Of a stretch of DNA of 64,000 nt, positions 42,606 to 49,279 are shown piece by piece. The stretch is from UBA7985 sp002711265. Its GTDB lineage: Bacteria; Pseudomonadota; Alphaproteobacteria; UBA7985. Both the position numbers and the translations under genes were made by a program. Within the stretch, counting starts at the first letter, position 1. The number at the start of each line of letters is the position of its first letter. The stretch lies in NCBI GenBank assembly GCA_965660945.1, contig CBFIBS010000011.1:43891-107890 (forward strand), in the 5' to 3' direction. Under the pieces are notes generated by a model, which saw nothing but the letters and a program-made list of their open reading frames with translations, was not told the origin of the DNA and searched no databases.

Positions 42606-43742
42606 ATGACGACCCCATCGAGCGAGGTGCCCGTCGCCGACGCCGCTACCGCTGACGCCGACTTCCGCCCGGACGTCGCGGTCTTCATCCTTCGCGCCCA
42701 GCCCTTCCATTTCGGCCACCAGTCGGTGATCCGCCGCGCGCTGGAGCAGTCGCGCCACGTCGTGCTGCTGCTCGGCTCGGCGCTGCAGCCGCGCACGCCG
42801 ATGAACCCCTTCACCCATAACGAGCGCGCCGCCATGATCCGGGCCAGCTTCGATGAAGCCGACAACGCCCGCATTCAGATCGTGCCGCTGATGGACGTGC
42901 TCTATAACGACCCTGCGTGGATCACGAATATCCGGGTTGCCGTGCAGCGGGTCATGGCGCGGATCGAGCCCGAGCGATCCAACCCGGAAATCGCCCTGAT
43001 CGGGCATTCCAAGGACGAGAGCTCCTACTACCTGCGCCTGTTCCCCGAGTGGCAGAGCATAGACTGTGACAACTATCGCGGCATCAACGCCACCGACCTG
43101 CGCCGTGCGATCTTCGACGCTGGCGGCGACCTCAGCGACGACAGCGCGCCAGTGTTGGATACCTTGCGCAAAGTGACGCCTGAGCCCGTGATCCGGCTGC
43201 TGCGCGATTTCATGGCCCAGCCCGAGCTGGCCAACGTGGTCGAGGAAGACCGGTTCATACAGAACTATAAGTCAGGCTGGGCGGCCTCGCCCTATCCGCC
43301 GACCTTTGTCACCGTTGCGGCTGTGGTGGTGCAGTCCGGGCACGTGCTGCTGATCGAGCGCAATACCCGCCCGGGGCTGGGGCAGACGGCCTTGCCCGGC
43401 GGCTTCGTGCGCGAGGACGAAAGCCTCGAGGACGGCGTCATTCGCGAACTGCGCGAGGACACGCGGATCAAGGTGCCCGAGGCTGTGCTGCGCGGCTCGA
43501 TCCGCTCGACCGATGTGTTCGACTACCCAAAGCGCTCCGCGCGGGGCCGGACCATCGCCCACGCCCACCTGATCCAGCTGCGCGACAGCACCAGCCTGCC
43601 GCAGGTCCGGGGCAGTGAACAGCGGCCGGTCGCCTTCTGGCTGCCCTTCCATCAGCTCGATCCACAGCGGATGTTCGAGGACCACTATCACATCATCCGC
43701 GCTCTGATCGGCACCTCGTTCCGCGACGAGATGGAGACCTGA
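42606..43742 (+). CDS. Bifunctional nicotinamide-nucleotide adenylyltransferase / Nudix hydrolase
   Basis: 378 residues. N-terminal nucleotidyltransferase (VAVFILRAQPFHFGHQSVIRRAL with the HxGH-type HFGH; ALIGHSKDESSYYLRLFP; GINATDLRRAIF in place of ISST.R) as in NadM, which makes NAD from NMN. C-terminal Nudix domain: GGFVREDESLEDGVIRELRED, with an Asp where the box normally has the second of two Glu. Fusions of this type are known (slr0787 family) and link NAD synthesis to ADP-ribose hydrolysis. ATG 42606. A stand-alone gene. Confidence 0.9.
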   Translation: MTTPSSEVPVADAATADADFRPDVAVFILRAQPFHFGHQSVIRRALEQSRHVVLLLGSALQPRTPMNPFTHNERAAMIRASFDEADNARIQIVPLMDVLYNDPAWITNIRVAVQRVMARIEPERSNPEIALIGHSKDESSYYLRLFPEWQSIDCDNYRGINATDLRRAIFDAGGDLSDDSAPVLDTLRKVTPEPVIRLLRDFMAQPELANVVEEDRFIQNYKSGWAASPYPPTFVTVAAVVVQSGHVLLIERNTRPGLGQTALPGGFVREDESLEDGVIRELREDTRIKVPEAVLRGSIRSTDVFDYPKRSARGRTIAHAHLIQLRDSTSLPQVRGSEQRPVAFWLPFHQLDPQRMFEDHYHIIRALIGTSFRDEMET

Positions 43743-43941
43743 GCCCGGCCCGTGTGGTCCCGTCCCTTCCAGTGTTTTTCCTGCCTTTCATCCCCGTCAA
43801 ACGCCTTCGGGTCCGATCCTTGCTGCCGTAGGGGAGGGACGGCAGGCCTTCATGTTCATGATCTTAAAGTGAGAAATCAAATGCACTTGATTGCATAAAG
43901 GTTTAGTCTCTCGTTGCGAATGGCAGTCATGGTGGAAGGTT

Positions 43942-44400
43942 ATGGTCCTCTTCGATCTCACAATGCACGACGCTGCGTCCGGGTTGCCGGGGCTGAACCG
44001 CCGCCTTGAAGCGCTGGGCGCGCATTTTGGCTGGCCGGCGCGCTCGCTGGGCGCGCTGCAGGTCGGGCTGGACGAGTGCATCACTAACATCTTCGAGCAC
44101 GGTTACAGCGCCACCGGCGGCTGTGGCCCGGTCCGGGTGGTGGTCGCGGTTTCCAGCGGGGCGACCGGGACGGGTGCCCTAGCTCAGACAGGCACGATTT
44201 TCGCCCGGGTCGAGGACTGGGGACCGGGCTTCGACCCCACGGGGGTGACGGCCCCGGCGGGGGCCTGCAGCGAGGGTCTGAACGCCAGTCTCAACGCCCC
44301 GTTGGGGCAGGGTCTGCGACTGCTTCACCACCTGTGCAGCGGCCTGCGCTACCGCCGCGACCGCAACCGCAACCGCCTGAGCCTGCAGGTTCCAGCATGA
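43942..44400 (+). CDS. RsbW-like ATP-binding regulator (HATPase_c_2 anti-sigma kinase type)
   Basis: 152 residues. GHKL ATPase motifs are intact: N-box LDECITNIFEHGY, G1 box VEDWGPGFDP and G2 box PLGQGLRLLHHLCSGLRYRRD. The size and motif order match stand-alone anti-sigma-factor/serine kinases of the RsbW type rather than histidine kinases. ATG 43942 is preceded by GGTGGAAGG. The stop codon overlaps the start of the STAS gene (ATGA), so kinase and substrate are made together. No sigma factor or PP2C phosphatase lies in the window, so the output is unknown. Confidence 0.85.
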   Translation: MVLFDLTMHDAASGLPGLNRRLEALGAHFGWPARSLGALQVGLDECITNIFEHGYSATGGCGPVRVVVAVSSGATGTGALAQTGTIFARVEDWGPGFDPTGVTAPAGACSEGLNASLNAPLGQGLRLLHHLCSGLRYRRDRNRNRLSLQVPA

Positions 44401-44825
44401 TCGACGGTGACAGCAGAAACGGCGGCACACCCCCGTCTGACAGCAGCGCAGCAGGCCCCGGAAGGCGCCCGATAGGCCCCCTTAGTATGGACGAGGAGGT
44501 GGTCGGCCGGCACATCGTGCTCCGGCCAAGGGGCAATATCAACCGCGCCACCAGCGCCGCGTTTGAAGACCGCCTGCTGCCGCTGGTCAACGGTGGCCGG
44601 GCCGTGATCGTCGACCTCGGCGGGGTTGCGACCGTGTCCTCGGCCGGGCTGCGGGTCATGGCGCAGCCGGCCGGGCTGGCGCGCGGCCGGTCGAACCTGA
44701 TCTTTGCCGCGCCCAACGAGATGGTTTCCGACATCCTGAACGTCACTGGCTTCGACACCCTGCTCGATATCGCCCCCAGCCTGACCGTGGCGCTGGCGCG
44801 CGCCGCCAAATCCTCCTCGGAATAG
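44397..44825 (+). CDS. STAS-domain anti-anti-sigma factor (RsbV-like)
   Basis: 142 residues: a flexible Gly/Ser/Pro-rich head of about 30 residues and a STAS domain. GRHIVLRPRGNINRATSAAFEDRL is the first half; VIVDLGGVATVSSAGLRVM contains the serine that the partner kinase would phosphorylate; GFDTLLDIAPSLTVAL closes the fold. Start ATG 44397 is inside the stop of the RsbW-like gene, which indicates translational coupling. Together they form a partner-switch pair. Confidence 0.88.
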   Translation: MIDGDSRNGGTPPSDSSAAGPGRRPIGPLSMDEEVVGRHIVLRPRGNINRATSAAFEDRLLPLVNGGRAVIVDLGGVATVSSAGLRVMAQPAGLARGRSNLIFAAPNEMVSDILNVTGFDTLLDIAPSLTVALARAAKSSSE

Positions 44826-44995
44826 CGTCCTCGCGAGGCCACCTCGGTCCGGCCGCTTCCCGTGCGCACCCGCGCCAATCCAGCGGCTGTCTTGGTTCCG
44901 GCATGACATTTGTAGGTCTGCAGCAGGGCGCCGGCCGCTGCCGCAAATGGCAGTTGCGGGCGCAATAAGTTTTCCATGCTGACCGGGCGAGGCTC

Positions 44996-46084
44996 ATGTC
45001 CATGTCTGCCGCTGCGCCGCCTGCGCGCATTCTGTCCATTTCCGGCGATCCGGCGACCGTCGCGCTCAGCGCGCGGGTTCTCGCGGTGCTGGAAGAGCGC
45101 ACGGGCCAGCCGGTGAACGCGCTGTTCCACCTGATCGTCGGCGAGGGCGCTGGGGCCGCGCTGGCACTGCTGCTCGGGCTGGCGCATTCGGCGCAGGACC
45201 AACAGCCCCCGCGCCCGGCGTCCGCCGAAGCCGCCGTGCCGATGCTGGCCGCGGGTCTGCGCAGGCGCCGTCACGGCTGGCTGGGCCTGGGCCTGGGTCT
45301 TGGTTGGGATCTGGGTCGAGGTTTGGGCGAGGCCAGCGAACCGGCCCTGACCACGCCGACCAGCCCGCTGGCGCAGGTCGACCTGTCCACCGCTGTTACT
45401 GACATCGCCGTCCCTGTGTTCGACACCGCGCAGGCCCGGCCATTCCTGTTCCGCAGCTGGAAGGCGCAGGGGCTGTACCCGCGCGCGGGCGAGGGGCGGG
45501 GGCGCCACGACTTTCGCGGCCACGACATCCTGCGCGCAGCACTGCGCCATCCCGCCGGCGGCCCTGCGGCGGTGCAGGCGCGCAGCCGTCTGGGCTTCGA
45601 GGTCGCCGGGGGTGGGGCGCTCGCCCGCGACCCGGTGAGCCTCGCCAGTCTGCTCGGCCGGCAACTGTATCAGCGCGCCGGCAGCCTGCTGATCCTGTCG
45701 CTGAACTTCGCCGCGCCCGCGCCAGCCTCCACCCGCGCCCGGCCCTACCGCGCGGATAATGCCGCTGTCTGGGACCGGCAGGGCCAGTCTGCGCTGAACC
45801 AGCTCACCGCCAGGGGCATGGCTGAGCGCCTGATCACGCTTGAGCTTCCCCGGCAGCCCGCGAACCGCTATAGCCAGCAAGGCGGGGACGAGGCGGCCCT
45901 CGACGCGGCGCTGCAGGCCGTGCTGTCGGCCGAAGAATCCAGTGGTTTCAGGGGCTTGTGCCACGAGTTCGCAGCGCGATCGGCGGTCGGGCACACGGCA
46001 CTGCGCACGCCCATGCGGCTGCTGCCGGTCCCGAACGGTGACCTGAGCCGGCCTGCGGGTGCCCTTGGGCGGGCCAGAATATAG
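44996..46084 (+). CDS. Patatin-fold protein lacking the catalytic dyad
   Basis: 362 residues. The patatin order can be followed: ILSISGDPATVALSARVLAVLEERTG (normally ..DGGG.RG..), FHLIVGEGAGAALALLL (normally FD.I.GTSTGG), VPVFDTAQARPFLFRSW, HDILRAALRHPAGGPAAV (normally ..ARATSAAPTYF) and FEVAGGGALARDP (normally DGG..ANNP), then LLILSL. The nucleophile Ser is Gly/Glu-replaced (GEGAG, residues 49-53) and the catalytic Asp is Ala (A204). A (CTGGGC)n expansion gives LGLGLGLGWDLGRGLG at about 96-111. It should not hydrolyse lipids. It follows the partner-switch pair at 170 bp and precedes rplM. Confidence 0.65.
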   Translation: MSMSAAAPPARILSISGDPATVALSARVLAVLEERTGQPVNALFHLIVGEGAGAALALLLGLAHSAQDQQPPRPASAEAAVPMLAAGLRRRRHGWLGLGLGLGWDLGRGLGEASEPALTTPTSPLAQVDLSTAVTDIAVPVFDTAQARPFLFRSWKAQGLYPRAGEGRGRHDFRGHDILRAALRHPAGGPAAVQARSRLGFEVAGGGALARDPVSLASLLGRQLYQRAGSLLILSLNFAAPAPASTRARPYRADNAAVWDRQGQSALNQLTARGMAERLITLELPRQPANRYSQQGGDEAALDAALQAVLSAEESSGFRGLCHEFAARSAVGHTALRTPMRLLPVPNGDLSRPAGALGRARI

Positions 46085-46136
46085 GGTATTATTATACCGA
46101 TTCCGCAAAGCACTGATTTCGCGCGACTTTTTCTGC

Positions 46137-46164
46137 TTGATGTCCGGAAACTTCTTGTTAAAAC
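46137..46164 (+). promoter_or_regulatory. Possible promoter of rplM-rpsI
   Basis: TTGATG (46137-46142) and TAAAAC (46159-46164) are 16 bp apart in the AT-rich spacer, with the rplM ATG about 80 bp downstream. A palindrome GGTATTATTATACC lies at about 46085-46098. Confidence 0.35.
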
Positions 46165-46245
46165 CGGCGACATCGAAACGGCGCCCGCCCCTTGCGCGTG
46201 GATGCGTCCGTCTGTTCAACACCTCTGAGGGAAACGGGTCTGACC

Positions 46246-46704
46246 ATGAAGTCATTTTCCGCTACGCCAAAAGACATCAAGAAGGAATGGATCCTGATCG
46301 ATGCCGATGGTGTCGTCCTGGGCCGCCTGGCCTCCCGCGTGGCCAACATCCTGCGCGGCAAGCACAAGGCGACCTATACCCCGCACATGGATTGCGGCGA
46401 TAACGTCGTGATCATCAACGCCGAGAAGGTCCGCCTGACCGGCAACAAGCGCGATACCAAGACCTACTACTGGCACACCGGCCACCCCGGCGGGATCAAG
46501 GAGCGCACGGCGAACCAGATCCTCGACGGTGACTACCCTGAGCGCGTGCTGACCAAAGCGATCGAACGCATGATCCCGCGCGGTCCGCTGGGCCGTCAGC
46601 AGATGAAGAACCTGCGCGTTTACGCCGGTCCGGAGCACAAGCAGGAAGCGCAGAGCCCGCGCGTCTTCGACTTCGGCGCCGAAAACCCCAAGAACGTGCG
46701 CTAG
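46246..46704 (+). CDS. rplM: 50S ribosomal protein L13
   Basis: 152 residues. MKSFSATPKDIKKEWILIDADG..LGRLASRVANILRGKHKATYTPHMDCGDNVVIINAEKV is the family start; YYWHTGHPGGIKERT, MIPRGPLGRQQMKNLRVYAGPEH follow. ATG 46246 is downstream of a GAGGGAAACGGG stretch. First gene of the universal rplM-rpsI operon, 17 bp before rpsI. Confidence 0.98.
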   Translation: MKSFSATPKDIKKEWILIDADGVVLGRLASRVANILRGKHKATYTPHMDCGDNVVIINAEKVRLTGNKRDTKTYYWHTGHPGGIKERTANQILDGDYPERVLTKAIERMIPRGPLGRQQMKNLRVYAGPEHKQEAQSPRVFDFGAENPKNVR

Positions 46705-46721
46705 GCTGAGGAACACAGAAG

Positions 46722-47216
46722 ATGAATGATACCGTTCAAAACCTCGCAGATCTCGACCAGCTGTCGGCTGAGGGTGCTGCGCCCGAGGCCCAGCCCGCTG
46801 CACCGACCTACGAGCAGGTCCGTGACGAGTTCGGCCGCTCCTACGCCACTGGCCGCCGGAAAGAGTCCGCGGCGCGGGTCTGGGTCAAGCCCGGCTCCGG
46901 CGTTGTGATGATCAACGGCCGCCCGATCGACCAGTACTTCGCCCGTCCGGTGCTGCAGATGCTGCTGCACCAGCCGTTCCAGGTGACTGATCGCCTGGGC
47001 CAGTTCGACGTGATGGCGACCGTCAAGGGCGGCGGCCTGTCGGGGCAGGCCGGGGCCGTGCGCCACGGCATCTCCCGCGCGCTGAGCCTGTATGAGCCTG
47101 AGCTTCGGCCAGCGCTGAAGAAGTTTGGATTCCTGACGCGGGATTCGCGGAAGGTGGAGCGGAAGAAGTACGGCCGCCGGAAGGCACGTCGTTCGTTCCA
47201 GTTCTCCAAGCGCTAG
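46722..47216 (+). CDS. rpsI: 30S ribosomal protein S9
   Basis: 164 residues, longer than the usual 130 because of an acidic, Ala/Pro-rich N-terminal head of about 35 residues, which is common in alphaproteobacteria. Then YATGRRKESAARVWVKPGSG, INGRPIDQYF, TVKGGGLSGQAGAVRHGISRAL and the terminal KKYGRRKARRSFQFSKR that reaches the decoding site. Followed by a strong terminator. Confidence 0.98.
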   Translation: MNDTVQNLADLDQLSAEGAAPEAQPAAPTYEQVRDEFGRSYATGRRKESAARVWVKPGSGVVMINGRPIDQYFARPVLQMLLHQPFQVTDRLGQFDVMATVKGGGLSGQAGAVRHGISRALSLYEPELRPALKKFGFLTRDSRKVERKKYGRRKARRSFQFSKR

Positions 47217-47259
47217 AATGCATTGCCAGTTTTCTTTCGGGAAAACGTTGAAGTTCAGA

Positions 47260-47287
47260 GGGTTAGCCGAGCGGCTAACCCTTTTTT
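47260..47287 (+). terminator. Rho-independent terminator after rpsI
   Basis: Perfect 9-bp stem GGGTTAGCC/GGCTAACCC with a 4-base loop and six T. About 45 bp after the rpsI stop. Confidence 0.92.
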
Positions 47288-47701
47288 CTTTGTGGCAGAC
47301 TCGCAGCCGAATGCCGTCGCCATTGGCTGGGCGGTTAGTGTCGGTAGCAGAACCGTAGCAGAACGGGGTAAGCTGTCGATCTTCAAGCGCGACCTCGACA
47401 TCGCCAACAACAGCACCCGCTCGCACAAGCCGTTGAACTGGCTAGCCACCGTACTTTAGTGCTTGTGATCAATGCTTAATGGATCTCCAGCCACGGTAGG
47501 GCCGGGGGGCAGTGCAGAGGGCATCAGATATTCCCCTTTCGTTCTAAAATTGTGGCACATTTTGCCGCAGGTACGACACCAACCAAAGGGGAACAAGCGC
47601 GGCAAAACAGCGCTAAAACAGCAAAAATGTCGCAAAAAGAAGGAGAAACGTGGCTAATTAGAGCCGAGGCGAGATAATTCTACCAAAATTAAGGGCTTTT
47701 C

Positions 47702-47730
47702 TTGATCGGCTTGGTCAGCGGTGCATTATG
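47702..47730 (+). promoter_or_regulatory. Possible promoter of the small membrane protein gene
   Basis: TTGATC (47702-47707), 17 bp, ATTATG (47725-47730). The implied start is about 15 bp before the AGGAG ribosome site of the gene at 47761. Confidence 0.4.
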
Positions 47731-47760
47731 CGCCCATCATGTACAGTATAGGAGATCATG

Positions 47761-47994
47761 ATGGACATTATCGGTACCGTTCGTAATTGGGTTGGTCGTC
47801 TGGCTGAGCTCGGCGTCAGCCTGCTTGCCCTGACCATTGTGGCTGAACTTCTCGGCCTGGGTTCCGTGCCGTTTATGCCTGAGGGCGTGAGCGTCATCTC
47901 GAACGTCACTAACGTTGTTGACTCGCTGGGCTCGAGCGGCCTCGTCGGCCTGTTGGCCGTATGGGTGCTCTGGCTGATCTGGAGCAACAAGTAA
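47761..47994 (+). CDS. Small hydrophobic membrane protein of unknown family
   Basis: 77 residues: a short amphipathic head (MDIIGTVRNWVGRLAE), a first hydrophobic helix (LGVSLLALTIVAELLGLG), a loop with PFMPEGVSVISNVTNVV, and a second helix (GLVGLLAVWVLWLIW) ending in SNK. AGGAG lies six bases before ATG 47761 (three before ATG 47758). T-rich codon choice and an isolated transcription unit with its own promoter-like sequence and structured 3' end suggest high expression. It directly precedes proteorhodopsin but is separated from it by a terminator. I do not recognise a named family; two membrane helices and an absence of charged residues in them suggest a structural or oligomeric membrane role. 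Confidence 0.75.
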   Translation: MDIIGTVRNWVGRLAELGVSLLALTIVAELLGLGSVPFMPEGVSVISNVTNVVDSLGSSGLVGLLAVWVLWLIWSNK

Positions 47995-48078
47995 GTTGAC
48001 CCGGACTGAGTGAGGGAGGGCCTTCCCGAGGTCGTCCTGGTCCGGGTTACCGGACACGTCTTCTTTGACAATTCGAAG

Positions 48079-48119
48079 CGGCCGTTGCCCCTGACCGGGC
48101 GACGGCCGTTTTGTTTGTG
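48079..48119 (+). terminator. Rho-independent terminator after the small membrane protein gene
   Basis: Stem CGGCCGTTGCCC / GGGCGACGGCCG with a short loop, followed by TTTTGTTTGTGT. Confidence 0.8.
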
Positions 48120-48190
48120 TTATGCGACTTGGCCGGGGGTGCGCCGCCGTTGCACGATCCCGAAAACCCTTTGAAATCATGGGTTAAGCA

Positions 48191-48218
48191 TTCACTTTTC
48201 TGCATATAAGATTATGCT
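48191..48218 (+). promoter_or_regulatory. Possible proteorhodopsin promoter
   Basis: TTCACT (48191-48196) and TATGCT (48213-48218), 16 bp apart, in the AT-rich stretch upstream of the gene. A second AT-rich -10-like TATAAA lies at 48248. Confidence 0.35.
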
Positions 48219-48380
48219 GAAAATAAAAAAATAGTCTCAATATGGTGTATAAATATCGCACTTCCGCTGCTTTTTTGACCGAAATACACCGAACCTGCCC
48301 AATTCGTGCGGGTTGTGCTTGCCTTCGGCCGAATTTCGAACAGTTTACGGTCTGTTCATTTTTCTTGAGGAGGCATTATC

Positions 48381-49094
48381 GTGGAAAATGGAGGCTTGAA
48401 CCCGAACGACTATGTTGGGGTGTCCTTTTGGATTATTTCTGCAGCGATGCTCGCTGCCACTTACTTCTTCTATGTCGAGCGTGATCGCGCCGTCGGCAAG
48501 TGGAAGACTTCCCTGACCGTTGCCGCCATGGTGACGGGTATCGCTGCGCTGCACTACTTCTACATGCGTGGCGTCTGGGCGGACACGGGTGAGAGCCCGA
48601 CGGTCTTCCGCTACGTGGACTGGTTGCTGACCGTTCCGCTGCAGATTGTTGAATTCTATCTGATCCTGGCAGCGATTGCTGTGGTTGGTGCGTCGCTGTT
48701 CTGGCGTCTGCTGATCGCGTCTATCGTGATGCTGGTCGCCGGTTACCTGGGCGAAGTAAACACCGACAGCGGCGCGCTGCTGTGGGGTGGCTTCATCGTC
48801 GGTACCGCGGCATGGCTGTACATCATCTACGAAATCTTCGCGGGTGAGGCATCCAAGATCAACGCCGAGCAAGGCACCGCTTCGTCCAAGATGGCCTTCA
48901 ACGCCATGCGTTGGATTGTAACCGTTGGCTGGGCAATCTACCCGCTGGGTTACCTGCTGGGCTACGCGGGCGTAATGTCCGGCGACGGCACCCTGAACCT
49001 GATCTACAACCTTGCTGACTTCGTCAACAAGATTGCCTTCGGTCTGGTTATCTGGGCTGCTGCGACCTCCGACGAGAGCCGCGGCAAGGCCTAA
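48381..49094 (+). CDS. Proteorhodopsin, blue-absorbing type
   Basis: 237-residue light-driven proton pump with seven helices. Key residues: counterion Asp80 in RYVDWLLTVPLQIVEF, donor Glu91 in the same motif (a proton pump, not a chloride or sodium pump), His58 in ALHYFYMRGVW, and the retinal Schiff-base Lys217 in NLADFVNKIAFG. The tuning position (105 in the reference) is Gln88, the blue-absorbing state. The start is GTG 48381, with GAGGAGGC seven bases upstream. Codons favour GGT, GTT and CGT, unlike most neighbours. It is a single-gene unit with its own terminator; no retinal or carotenoid genes (blh, crt) are in the window. Confidence 0.97.
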   Translation: MENGGLNPNDYVGVSFWIISAAMLAATYFFYVERDRAVGKWKTSLTVAAMVTGIAALHYFYMRGVWADTGESPTVFRYVDWLLTVPLQIVEFYLILAAIAVVGASLFWRLLIASIVMLVAGYLGEVNTDSGALLWGGFIVGTAAWLYIIYEIFAGEASKINAEQGTASSKMAFNAMRWIVTVGWAIYPLGYLLGYAGVMSGDGTLNLIYNLADFVNKIAFGLVIWAAATSDESRGKA

Positions 49095-49123
49095 GGCCCC
49101 CGCGGACATTCGTCCGAACAATC

Positions 49124-49159
49124 AAGCCTGGCTCGCTTCGGCGCAGCCAGGCTTTTTTT
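49124..49159 (+). terminator. Rho-independent terminator after proteorhodopsin
   Basis: Perfect 10-bp stem AAGCCTGGCT/AGCCAGGCTT with an 11-base loop and seven T. Confidence 0.92.
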
Positions 49160-49279
49160 ATACCTGCCGCTGGCGGATGCTGAGGCTCAGAGCCAGACCT
49201 GCGTGCGCCGGGCTGGCCGTTGCAGGCAAGACTGGCTAGCCTTGGCGGATCGAGGTGGGGTCAACCGTGGAGGCGATTT

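Larger units (their letters stand above)
47217..47760. other. Gene-free spacer between rpsI and the small membrane protein
   Basis: 544 bp. After the rpsI terminator I find no convincing gene. A 78-codon frame (47223-47459) overlaps the terminator and shows no recognisable family. AAAACAGC is repeated near 47600-47620 in an AT-rich stretch. The final 60 bp carry a promoter-like pair for the gene at 47761. No tRNA was seen. Confidence 0.5.
47995..48380. other. Spacer: structured 3' end and proteorhodopsin leader
   Basis: 386 bp. 47999-48047 folds as ACCCGGAC/GTCCGGGT enclosing an inner GGGAGG/CCTTCCC stem; a terminator follows at 48079-48119; from about 48180 the sequence is AT-rich and holds promoter-like boxes and a leader of up to about 160 bases for proteorhodopsin. 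A frame at 48242-48484 overlaps proteorhodopsin and is not credible as a gene. Confidence 0.6.

Noticed and set aside
47223..47459. A 78-codon frame after rpsI, once considered as a transposase remnant
   Set aside because: It overlaps the rpsI terminator, and the DIANNS.. stretch is too weak a match to an IS66-type end to support a call.
48242..48484. An 80-codon frame in the proteorhodopsin leader
   Set aside because: Overlaps the proteorhodopsin start in another frame, Cys/Arg-rich, no ribosome site.
47995..49094. Retinal biosynthesis genes around proteorhodopsin
   Set aside because: The flanking genes are a small membrane protein and argC; no blh or crt genes are in the window.
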